Source of the DNA: Gemmatimonadaceae bacterium
GTDB taxonomy: Bacteria; Gemmatimonadota; Gemmatimonadetes; Gemmatimonadales; Gemmatimonadaceae
Reading direction: 5' to 3'
Assembly (NCBI GenBank): GCA_014378185.1
Contig: JACMOE010000395.1
Coordinates: forward strand, 1-5,047
Length of the DNA stretch: 5,047 nucleotides
Below the pieces are notes generated by a model, which saw only the letters and a list, made by a program, of their open reading frames with translations, was not told the origin of the DNA and ran no database searches. The stretch's first letter is position 1, and the number at the start of each line of letters is the position of its first letter. Of this stretch, positions 1 to 5,047 are shown one piece after another. Made by a program: the position numbers and the translations under genes.

Positions 1-1
1 A

Positions 2-148
2 CACGAACGCGCAATCTCACTGGATGTGATGCTGAAGCGCATGGAAGAATTGCTGGAGCGCGTACCACGCTTTGCCGGCGACAGCCACCAGCGCGCGATG
101 GCATTCGAACAAATACTGTCCGCGTGCCGAGCAGCATACAAACCGTAG
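2..148 (+). CDS. C-terminal fragment of an unidentified protein, cut by the window edge
   Basis: A frame open from the window edge runs for 48 codons to a TAG at 146-148. Its translation looks like real protein: a charged, amphipathic helical stretch (ISLDVMLKRMEELLERV, about residues 5-21 of the fragment), then FAGDSHQRAMAFEQILSACRAAYKP to the end. There is no start codon in a credible position, so the gene must begin upstream of the window. The helix resembles the last helix of many GT4-type glycosyltransferases, but that is only a weak impression, and I do not assign a function. It lies on the same strand as the dehydrogenase genes and stops 103 bases before them, so co-transcription is possible. 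A shorter open frame on the opposite strand (17-202) is arginine- and cysteine-rich and less protein-like. Confidence 0.5.
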   Translation, partial: HERAISLDVMLKRMEELLERVPRFAGDSHQRAMAFEQILSACRAAYKP

Positions 149-170
149 AGATTCGCTCCGACGCCAGCGG

Positions 171-186
171 GTGACCTTGCGGTCAC
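171..186. repeat. Perfect 6-bp inverted repeat, GTGACC-TTGC-GGTCAC
   Basis: The two arms at 171-176 and 181-186 are exact reverse complements around a TTGC loop. The element lies 23 bases after the upstream stop codon and 66 bases before the start of the Tat-signal gene. No run of T follows, so a classical intrinsic terminator is not supported. It could be an operator half-site pair, an mRNA hairpin, or chance. Confidence 0.4.
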
Positions 187-212
187 TCCGTCCGCGAAGC
201 ACTGTGGCGGAG
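186..212. repeat. Second short stem in the same gap, 186-192 with 206-212
   Basis: CTCCGTC at 186-192 can pair with GGCGGAG at 206-212, with one G-U pair and a 13-base loop. It directly abuts the perfect inverted repeat at 171-186 and shares base 186 with it. Two adjacent hairpins in a 103-base gap could act in transcript processing or regulation, but neither is followed by a T tract, and short GC-rich stems are common by chance in DNA of this composition. Confidence 0.2.
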
Positions 213-251
213 CGCGCCCGCCGTCCAGATCACCAACCCACTCGAACATCC

Positions 252-842
252 ATGTCCTGGCTATCCCGCCGAGCGTTTCTCGGCAGCCTTGCGGCCGCCG
301 TCCCGGTCGCGACGTTCGTCCGCCGCGCGCATGCTGCCGCCATTCATGAGCTTACCGCGAGCTCGGAGACACTGCACGCGCTCGGCGCAGCAATCCTGCC
401 ATCCGAGCTCGGGGCGGCGGGCATCGCCTCGGCGGTCAATGCGTTCCAATACTGGATCAGCGGGTATCGCGAGCATGCGGAATTGGTGCACGGGTATGGC
501 ACGTCCGCGCTGGCGTACGCGGGCCCCACTCCGGCCACGCGGTGGGCAACGCAGCTCGATGCGCTGGACCGCGCGGCACGCCACGACGGAGCACGATCGT
601 TCTCCACCCTGCCTCTCGAGCGGCGGCGGGCGATGGTGCGCTCCCAGCTGGCTGGGCTGACCATCACCGGCATGCCTGCCGTGGGTCGAGCACAACATGT
701 GGCCATCGCGCTGCTGTCACACTGGTATGGAAGCAGCGACGCCACGGACCGGTGCTATCGCGCGGCCATCGGCACGCAACAGTGCCGGCCACTGGCCACA
801 TCCGCACGGGTACCGCTTCCGCTTGCGGGAGGCCGCGGATGA
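252..842 (+). CDS. Gluconate 2-dehydrogenase subunit 3 family protein with Tat signal (small subunit of the GMC dehydrogenase)
   Basis: This 196-residue protein is the likely small subunit of the periplasmic FAD dehydrogenase encoded just downstream. The N-terminus is a textbook Tat signal: SRRAFLG at residues 5-11, a short hydrophobic stretch (SLAAAVPVATF), and an AHA cleavage site near residue 28. The mature part has the LGAAILPSELGAAG segment (44-57), typical of this family, and ends with two cysteines (C168 and C178, in CYRAAIGTQQC) that might form a disulfide. In the family, the small subunit is needed for folding and Tat export of the catalytic subunit, which has no signal itself. ATG 252 was chosen because it places the Tat motif at the N-terminus. 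An in-frame ATG at 72 would add 60 arginine-rich residues that overlap the upstream gene. No clear ribosome binding site precedes 252. The TGA overlaps the next ATG, so the pair is translationally coupled. Family assignment rests on residue patterns and on the neighbour. Confidence 0.85.
   Translation: MSWLSRRAFLGSLAAAVPVATFVRRAHAAAIHELTASSETLHALGAAILPSELGAAGIASAVNAFQYWISGYREHAELVHGYGTSALAYAGPTPATRWATQLDALDRAARHDGARSFSTLPLERRRAMVRSQLAGLTITGMPAVGRAQHVAIALLSHWYGSSDATDRCYRAAIGTQQCRPLATSARVPLPLAGGRG
827..832 (+). promoter_or_regulatory. Ribosome binding site of the GMC gene
   Basis: GGGAGG lies six bases before the ATG at 839, inside the last codons of the small-subunit gene. Together with the ATGA stop/start overlap it fixes the GMC start at 839, even though the reading frame is open much further upstream (an in-frame ATG at 542 lies within the small-subunit gene). 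Confidence 0.65.
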
Positions 843-2458
843 CCAGCTTCGTGAAACGACGCGTGATCGAGAGCGACATCTGCATCATCGGCTCGGGAAT
901 CAGCGCGGCCATGGTGGCGGACAAGCTGGCGCGGACAACGACGGGCAGGATCATCGTGGTGGAAGCGGGGGACGAGGCCCCATCACTCGGACAGCGCCCG
1001 GCGTTGCGCGCGCGATACCTGTCATACGGGGAGAGTCCGTGGCCAGACGATCATCTCGACGGGTACGAGATGGAGGGCCCGCTGCAGTCGCGCTCCATGC
1101 AGGTGGGCGGGCTCGCGATGCACTGGGGCGGCGTGACGCCGCGGTGGTCGCCGGAAGACTTCAGGACTCGATCACTGTGCGGCGTGGGCACGGACTGGCC
1201 CATTTCATACGATGACCTCGACCCATACTACCAGGAAGCGGAACAGCTGCTCGGCGTTTCCGGCGAGCAGGGTCCGCCGGGGATGGACCCGCGTGGCTCG
1301 CCATTTCCCATGGCGCCCATTCCACTCACGCACAACCTGGTGCAGCTGAAGGAGTGGGCGTCGCACGCGGGCATCACGATGTGGAGCCAGCCGTCCGCGA
1401 AAAATTCACGGCCCTATGACGGACGCAGTGCGTGCTGCCGCAACGACACGTGCACGCCCATCTGTCCCATTGGCGCGAAGTACTCGCCCGACTTCACCTG
1501 GAACCGGCTCCGCGCATCGAACCGGGTCACGCTGTATCCGCGCACGCTCGTGCGGCGGTTGGTGATGGAGGACGGATCCAGCAGGATTATGAGCGCCGAG
1601 GCGGTGCAGCGTGGCAGCGGCACGAGCAAGGGTGCCGAGACGCCGGTGGAATTCCGCGCGAAGCGATTCGTGGTAGCGGGCGGCTATGTGTGGAGCGCAC
1701 ATCTGTTGCTGCTGTCGCGTGGCAGTCGTGCACCAGATGGTCTCGCCAATCGCTCGGGGACGGTCGGCAAGTATCTCACCGGCCACCGCAACCAACAGGC
1801 GTTCATCGCGCTGCCGATGCGGCTGCATCCGGGAATGAACGGGCAGCACTCGCTGGTCACGAAGCAGTTCATGCGTGCGCCGGTGGGCGATCGCTACCTG
1901 CGACACGACCTGCGGGTGTGGGAGTCGAGCTATGGCCGCGGGCCGCGCCTGCGCCGCGACGACGGCACACTCATGCTCGGCGACGACATCATGCGCGACT
2001 GGCGTGAACGCACTACCACTGGAGTCGCGCGCGTGCGCGCCTACTACGACGTGGTGCCAGACAGGTCCAGCGAGCTCACGCTCGACGCCTCGCGGAAAAA
2101 CGCGTGGGGTGACCCCCTGCCGAAGCTCGCCTTCCGGGATGCGCCGGAGTCCGCCGCGCTACGGGGCTACTCCGTCGAGACGCTCAACGCGCTGTTCGCG
2201 AAGATGGCGCGCGCCGGCGGCGGTACGCTGCTGCGTACCGAGGAGGACGACGCCAAGGGATGGCAGGATCACCCGGCCGGCGGATGTCGTATGGGCAGCG
2301 ATCCCGCGACGTCCGTCGTGGACGGTTGGGGGCGCACGCACGACCACGACAACCTGTTCGTGGTGGGTGCACCCACCTGCGTGAGTGGAAGCTGCGCCAA
2401 CGCCACACTCACCTTCTGCGCCCTCGCGCTGCGTGCGGCAGAGGAGATAGCGCGGTAA
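839..2458 (+). CDS. GMC family FAD-dependent dehydrogenase, catalytic subunit with probable Fe-S cluster
   Basis: This 539-residue flavoprotein probably oxidises a sugar, polyol or other alcohol in the periplasm. The FAD-binding fold starts at residue 14 with IIGSGISAAMVADKLA, a GxGxxA variant of the usual GxGxxG, followed by VVEAGDE (E42 would bind the ribose). VGGLAMHWGG at 89-98 is the second flavin motif. Its H95 lies where pyranose 2-oxidase carries its covalently bound FAD. Cysteines 199, 200, 205 and 209 (CC-x4-C-x3-C) have the spacing of the 3Fe-4S motif of bacterial FAD-glucose dehydrogenase. The C-terminal HPAGGCRMG (H478) and SCANATLT (N521) supply the expected His/Asn catalytic pair, and NLFVVGAPT is the final FAD-contact segment. 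There is no signal peptide, so export with the Tat-tagged small subunit is expected. Substrate cannot be read from sequence. No CxxCH haem motif and no cytochrome gene is nearby. The 3' end overlaps the convergent amidohydrolase gene by 50 bases. Confidence 0.92.
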   Translation: MTSFVKRRVIESDICIIGSGISAAMVADKLARTTTGRIIVVEAGDEAPSLGQRPALRARYLSYGESPWPDDHLDGYEMEGPLQSRSMQVGGLAMHWGGVTPRWSPEDFRTRSLCGVGTDWPISYDDLDPYYQEAEQLLGVSGEQGPPGMDPRGSPFPMAPIPLTHNLVQLKEWASHAGITMWSQPSAKNSRPYDGRSACCRNDTCTPICPIGAKYSPDFTWNRLRASNRVTLYPRTLVRRLVMEDGSSRIMSAEAVQRGSGTSKGAETPVEFRAKRFVVAGGYVWSAHLLLLSRGSRAPDGLANRSGTVGKYLTGHRNQQAFIALPMRLHPGMNGQHSLVTKQFMRAPVGDRYLRHDLRVWESSYGRGPRLRRDDGTLMLGDDIMRDWRERTTTGVARVRAYYDVVPDRSSELTLDASRKNAWGDPLPKLAFRDAPESAALRGYSVETLNALFAKMARAGGGTLLRTEEDDAKGWQDHPAGGCRMGSDPATSVVDGWGRTHDHDNLFVVGAPTCVSGSCANATLTFCALALRAAEEIAR

Positions 2459-3734
2459 CCACCACCACACCACCCTTCATCACCCAGCGCACCTTGTCCG
2501 TCACCACGCTGATGTCGGCCAGCGGATCGCCCTCGACCGCGACGATGTCTGCGTAGTAGCCGGGCGCGATGGCGCCCAGTTCCTTCTCCCTGCCGAGCAG
2601 CGCGGCACCATTCGTCGTGGCAGTGGCAATCGCCTGTGCCGGCGTCATGCCGAGCTTCACGTACCAGCCGAGCTCGCGGGTGTTCTGGCCGAACATCGTG
2701 AACACCGCGTCGGATCCCATGGCGAACCGGACGCCGGCCTGCCACGCGCGGCGCGCCGTCTCGAAGTTCCGCGCGCGATAGGCATCGAGTGCCGCAGCCT
2801 GCGTGTCGGTGTAACCGAACTGCGCGCGATACTCGGCGTAGTATCGGTTGTGGTCGATGGTCGGGACGTAGACGGTCTTCCGGCGAGCCATGTCGGCGAG
2901 CGTTGCGTCGTCGAGGTCCACCGCATGTTCCACCGACTCGGCGCCCGCCGCGGTGGCGTCGCGGCCACCATCCGGGCCGTACGAGTGGATCGCGATGGGC
3001 CGACCGAGTGCGTGCGCCGCGTCCACGGCCGTGCGCATCTCGTCAGCGGAAAAGGTCTCGTCGCCAGTGACGTCAGCTGCGCTGCCGGTGGACCCATACA
3101 TCTTGATCCAGTCGGCGCCGCCATCCACCTGCGCCTTGATTGCCGCTGGGATGTCAGCCGCGTTGGCGATCCGTGCGCGGGCGATATTGGAAACGGGCGT
3201 TGCATTGGTCGCCGAGGGGCGCAGGCGTCCGAGACCATGGCCGGCAACGAACATGCGAGGGCCGGGAAAAGCGCCGCGGTTGATGAGGTCGCGCATGGCG
3301 ACGTCCGTGAAGTCGCGCGAGCCGAGGTCGCGTACGGTGGTCACGCCGGTCTCCAGGGTGCGCAGTGCGTTCGCCTGCGCGAGGAACACAGTGACGCCCG
3401 AGTTGCGCGAGCCCTGCTGTTGCCACGGATTCGTACCCGCTGCGCCGTCCCAGTAGTAGGTCATGTGGGTATGGGCGTCGATCAGGCCGGGTATGGCGGT
3501 GTAGCGGCGCAGGTCGCGCACCACGGCGCCGCGCGGAATAGCGGCGCGACCGGTGCCGACCGACTGGATGCGGTCGCCCTCGATGACGACGACAGCGTCA
3601 CGCAGCGTGCGGCCCGTGCCGTCCACGAGCTGGCCGAACCGGAGAGCGACGATCCCGTGCGTTGCCTGCGCGCCGATGAAGGCGCGCGGAAGTGCAACAG
3701 CGACGAGTGACAGGGTGAGCAGTGTGCGACGCAT
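2409..3734 (-). CDS. Exported metal-dependent amidohydrolase (imidazolonepropionase-like / Xaa-Pro dipeptidase-like)
   Basis: This 441-residue protein belongs to the amidohydrolase superfamily, COG1228-like branch, whose characterised members include dipeptidases that release C-terminal proline or other residues. The N-terminus (MRRTLLTLSLVAVALPRAFIGAQA) is a Sec signal with an AQA cleavage site after residue 24 and no lipobox cysteine, so the enzyme is probably periplasmic or secreted. The metal site is complete: HTH (H88, H90) after PGLIDA, K211 in WIKMYGSTG as the likely carboxylated bridging lysine, H250 in IAIHSYG, H270 in SVEHAVD, and D342 in MGSDAVF. The C-terminal LGAIAPGYYADIVAVEGDPL and VMKGGVVV return to the small beta domain. 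A tail of about 17 residues beyond that domain is encoded opposite the 3' end of the GMC gene. The start at 3734 gives the signal peptide directly. Its leader is pyrimidine-rich, with no Shine-Dalgarno. It follows the aldo/keto reductase by 57 bases. Exact substrate unknown. Confidence 0.9.
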   Translation of the reverse strand: MRRTLLTLSLVAVALPRAFIGAQATHGIVALRFGQLVDGTGRTLRDAVVVIEGDRIQSVGTGRAAIPRGAVVRDLRRYTAIPGLIDAHTHMTYYWDGAAGTNPWQQQGSRNSGVTVFLAQANALRTLETGVTTVRDLGSRDFTDVAMRDLINRGAFPGPRMFVAGHGLGRLRPSATNATPVSNIARARIANAADIPAAIKAQVDGGADWIKMYGSTGSAADVTGDETFSADEMRTAVDAAHALGRPIAIHSYGPDGGRDATAAGAESVEHAVDLDDATLADMARRKTVYVPTIDHNRYYAEYRAQFGYTDTQAAALDAYRARNFETARRAWQAGVRFAMGSDAVFTMFGQNTRELGWYVKLGMTPAQAIATATTNGAALLGREKELGAIAPGYYADIVAVEGDPLADISVVTDKVRWVMKGGVVVVTALSPLPHAARGRRR

Positions 3735-3774
3735 CGGCTTGGCAGGGGAAGAAGGGGCGATGTGGTGCGATGAG

Positions 3775-3784
3775 CTCGATCGAG
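3775..3784. repeat. 10-bp perfect palindrome between the two - strand genes
   Basis: CTCGATCGAG is its own reverse complement. It lies in the 57-base gap between the aldo/keto reductase stop (3792) and the amidohydrolase start (3734). It has no loop and no T tract, so it is not a terminator. It may be a protein binding site or chance. The rest of the gap is pyrimidine-rich on the coding strand and shows no ribosome binding site. Confidence 0.25.
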
Positions 3785-3791
3785 TACTGCG

Positions 3792-4712
3792 CTAGGGCAC
3801 GCCGTGCCCCGCGCTCGCCTCCCACACCTGGTACCACGCATCCGACGTGAGCGTGACGCTGAGCGCGGCGACCGCCTCGCGCACTGCCTCGATGCGCCGA
3901 GAGCCGGTGATGGGAACGGGGCGAGACGGATGGCGCAGGATCCACGCATAGGCGATGGTCGCGGGCGACACACCGTGTTCTCGACCCAGCCGGTCGAGTA
4001 CAGCTCGCACGCGGATTGCTTGCTCGTCGCCGCTGGTAAAGAGCCGCCCGCCAGCCAGCGGCGACCAGATCATGGGCCGCACCCCCAGATCGATGCACTG
4101 ATCCAGCGAGCCGTCAGCGAGCGCCGCCATGTGCAGCGGCGACAGTTCGAGCTGATTGGTGACGACGGGATATCGACGATGAAGGAGCGCCAACTGCGAC
4201 GGAGAGTGGTTCGAGACGCCGAAATGCAGCACCTTGCCTGCGGCGCGAAGGTCCGCGAACGTCGCCGCGAGAACCTCCGGATCCATCAGGGCATCCGGGC
4301 GATGGATGAGCAGCAGGTCGAGATGGTCGGTATGTAGCGACCGAAGCGAATTCTCCACCGAGGCGACGACATGCGCGGAGGAGGTATCATACGACTTGCT
4401 GGCGTGTGCTGGCCGATGGCGCGACAGGAGCTTGATACCGCACTTGGTGATGATCTGCATCCGCTCGCGCAGCCCCGGCGCGGCGGCGAGCGCCTCGCCG
4501 AAGAGCGCCTCGACGCGATAGTCGCCGTAGATGTCCGCGTGATCAAAGCTCGTGATGCCGAGTTCGAGGCACGCGTCGATCCAGCGGATGCGGGCCGGGA
4601 CGTCGAACTCCCATTCGGCCATTCGCCACGCGCCGGCAACGATGGCGGAGAGCGTGGGGCCGGCTGCACTCAGGGAAACGCTGGGAGCGGACGAAGGAGC
4701 GGGTGATGTCAT
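3792..4712 (-). CDS. ydhF: Aldo/keto reductase, YdhF type
   Basis: This 306-residue cytosolic oxidoreductase should reduce a carbonyl compound with NADPH. The single-domain barrel is complete: VAGAWRM near residue 25, the active-site segment FDHADIYG (D57 and Y62), K90 in ITKCGI, and H137 in LDLLLIHRPD together make the catalytic tetrad. GVSN (165-168) and NQLELSPLH (186-194) follow, and PITGSRRIEAVREA (267-280) is the cofactor phosphate-binding loop. The whole chain matches my recollection of Escherichia coli YdhF (about 298 residues), including the RPDALMDPE, RPMIWSPLAGGRLF and final GHGVP segments. The natural substrate of YdhF is not established. ATG 4712 was chosen because it leaves an N-terminus of family length. 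ATG 4724 (310 residues) is possible, while the in-frame ATG at 4817 would add 35 arginine- and serine-rich residues unlike the family. None has a clear ribosome binding site. Likely first gene of a two-gene transcript with the amidohydrolase. Confidence 0.9.
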   Translation of the reverse strand: MTSPAPSSAPSVSLSAAGPTLSAIVAGAWRMAEWEFDVPARIRWIDACLELGITSFDHADIYGDYRVEALFGEALAAAPGLRERMQIITKCGIKLLSRHRPAHASKSYDTSSAHVVASVENSLRSLHTDHLDLLLIHRPDALMDPEVLAATFADLRAAGKVLHFGVSNHSPSQLALLHRRYPVVTNQLELSPLHMAALADGSLDQCIDLGVRPMIWSPLAGGRLFTSGDEQAIRVRAVLDRLGREHGVSPATIAYAWILRHPSRPVPITGSRRIEAVREAVAALSVTLTSDAWYQVWEASAGHGVP

Positions 4713-5047
4713 TGGCCGGATCATTCGCGACGAGGAGCGAGAAAGGTGCGAAACGCGTCGAGGGCGCCGCGGACGGGGCGAGCGTGCTCGCTGTGCGCGT
4801 CCGATCGCGCGCCGCACAAACGTTCATGATTCAACGAGCAGGAAGTTCCGGACCCGTGCGGGCGGCGACGTAATTCATGGCTGAAAACGCCGCTGCCTGG
4901 CAATGTGCCCCGCTCGCCAGGAATTGGCAACGGAAACTTCGCACTACTCCCCGTGCGTTCACCTGTGTGATTCCTTCACGCTCGCCGGCATGTTCCGGCA
5001 CCGCACCTGCTGGAGACATGCTGTCGTGATAACCGTGATTACAGGTG
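4713..5047. other. Apparent non-coding stretch upstream of the aldo/keto reductase
   Basis: No convincing gene is seen in these 335 bases. Open frames on the - strand (4831-5019, 62 codons; 4721-4930, 69 codons) and a 50-codon frame on the + strand (4877-5029) overlap one another, lack ribosome binding sites, and show no recognisable motif. The left end, 4713-4817, could be an N-terminal extension of the aldo/keto reductase if a farther start is used. The promoter of the - strand genes should lie here, but I cannot point to a convincing -35/-10 pair. Short repeats are present: CCTGGC/GCCAGG at 4896-4901 and 4916-4921, GCCGG/CCGGC at 4984-4988 and 4995-4999, and CACCTGT/ACAGGTG at 4960-4966 and 5041-5047. 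Confidence 0.5.
4896..4921. repeat. Inverted repeat CCTGGC/GCCAGG, with TGGCAA occurring twice nearby
   Basis: The six-base arms at 4896-4901 and 4916-4921 are exact reverse complements around a 14-base loop. The word TGGCAA overlaps the left arm (4898-4903) and recurs 27 bases later (4925-4930). Read on the - strand this is TTGCCA, close to a -35 hexamer, but no good -10 sequence follows at the right distance. It may be part of the regulatory region of the aldo/keto reductase, or chance. Confidence 0.25.

Noticed and set aside
171..212. Intrinsic terminator after the upstream partial gene
   Set aside because: The stems are short and no run of T follows either one.
72..251. N-terminal extension of the small subunit from the ATG at 72
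   Set aside because: It would bury the Tat motif at residue 65, overlap the upstream coding frame, and add an arginine-rich stretch without family similarity.
1432..2007. Second + strand open frame (191 codons) inside the GMC gene, and a - strand frame at 1406-1906
   Set aside because: Both are out-of-frame shadows of a well-conserved flavoprotein. Their composition is rich in arginine, alanine and histidine without domain signs.
2850..3710. Long + strand open frame (286 codons) opposite the amidohydrolase
   Set aside because: It lies wholly antisense to a gene with a complete metal site and signal peptide. Long antisense frames are expected in GC-rich coding DNA, and its translation is arginine/valine-rich with no recognisable motif.
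3804..4337. + strand open frame (177 codons) opposite the aldo/keto reductase
   Set aside because: It is antisense to a protein with all four catalytic residues, and shows no motif of its own.
4713..4817. N-terminal extension of the aldo/keto reductase from the ATG at 4817
   Set aside because: The added 35 residues are mostly arginine, serine and proline, do not resemble a targeting signal, and make the protein longer than the YdhF family. The ATG at 4712 gives the usual length.
4877..5029. Possible 50-codon + strand gene beginning MAENAAAWQ
   Set aside because: It has no ribosome binding site, no recognisable motif, and overlaps equally weak - strand frames.
1..5047. CRISPR array, tRNA, rRNA, insertion sequence or phage genes
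   Set aside because: No regularly spaced repeats, no RNA gene signatures, no transposase or integrase motifs, and no terminal repeat pairs with target duplications were seen.

Overview
This window reads as ordinary chromosomal DNA from a high-GC, free-living Gram-negative bacterium. Coding is dense, third codon positions are GC-rich, and two of the proteins carry export signals (one Tat, one Sec). The mix of a membrane-type GMC dehydrogenase with its small subunit and a secreted imidazolonepropionase-like amidohydrolase recalls Gemmatimonadota or Acidobacteriota. That placement is an inference from gene content and protein style, not a demonstrated taxonomy.

Left part, + strand. The window opens inside a gene whose last 48 codons end at 148. 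A gap of 103 bases with two small inverted repeats follows. Next come two translationally coupled genes: a 196-residue gluconate-2-dehydrogenase-subunit-3-like protein with a Tat signal (252-842), and a 539-residue GMC flavoprotein (839-2458) whose start overlaps the previous stop as ATGA. The flavoprotein has no signal peptide of its own. It does have the FAD-binding motifs, a cysteine cluster of the kind that holds a 3Fe-4S centre in FAD-dependent glucose dehydrogenase, and a C-terminal His/Asn active-site pair. Together they look like the small and catalytic subunits of a periplasmic sugar or polyol dehydrogenase in which the small subunit carries the large one through the Tat pore. No cytochrome c subunit is present in the window, so the electron acceptor is unknown.

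Right part, - strand. An aldo/keto reductase of the YdhF type (4712 down to 3792) is followed after 57 bases by an exported metal-dependent amidohydrolase (3734 down to 2409), probably in one transcript. The amidohydrolase ends inside the 3' end of the GMC gene, so the two convergent genes overlap tail to tail by 50 bases and no intergenic terminator lies between them. The rightmost 335 bases (4713-5047) hold no gene I can support, only a few short repeats, and probably include the leader of the aldo/keto reductase transcript.

No RNA gene, CRISPR array, insertion sequence or phage element was seen. The most interesting object is the two-gene GMC dehydrogenase. The second is the convergent overlap. 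I do not see evidence for a wholly new system.
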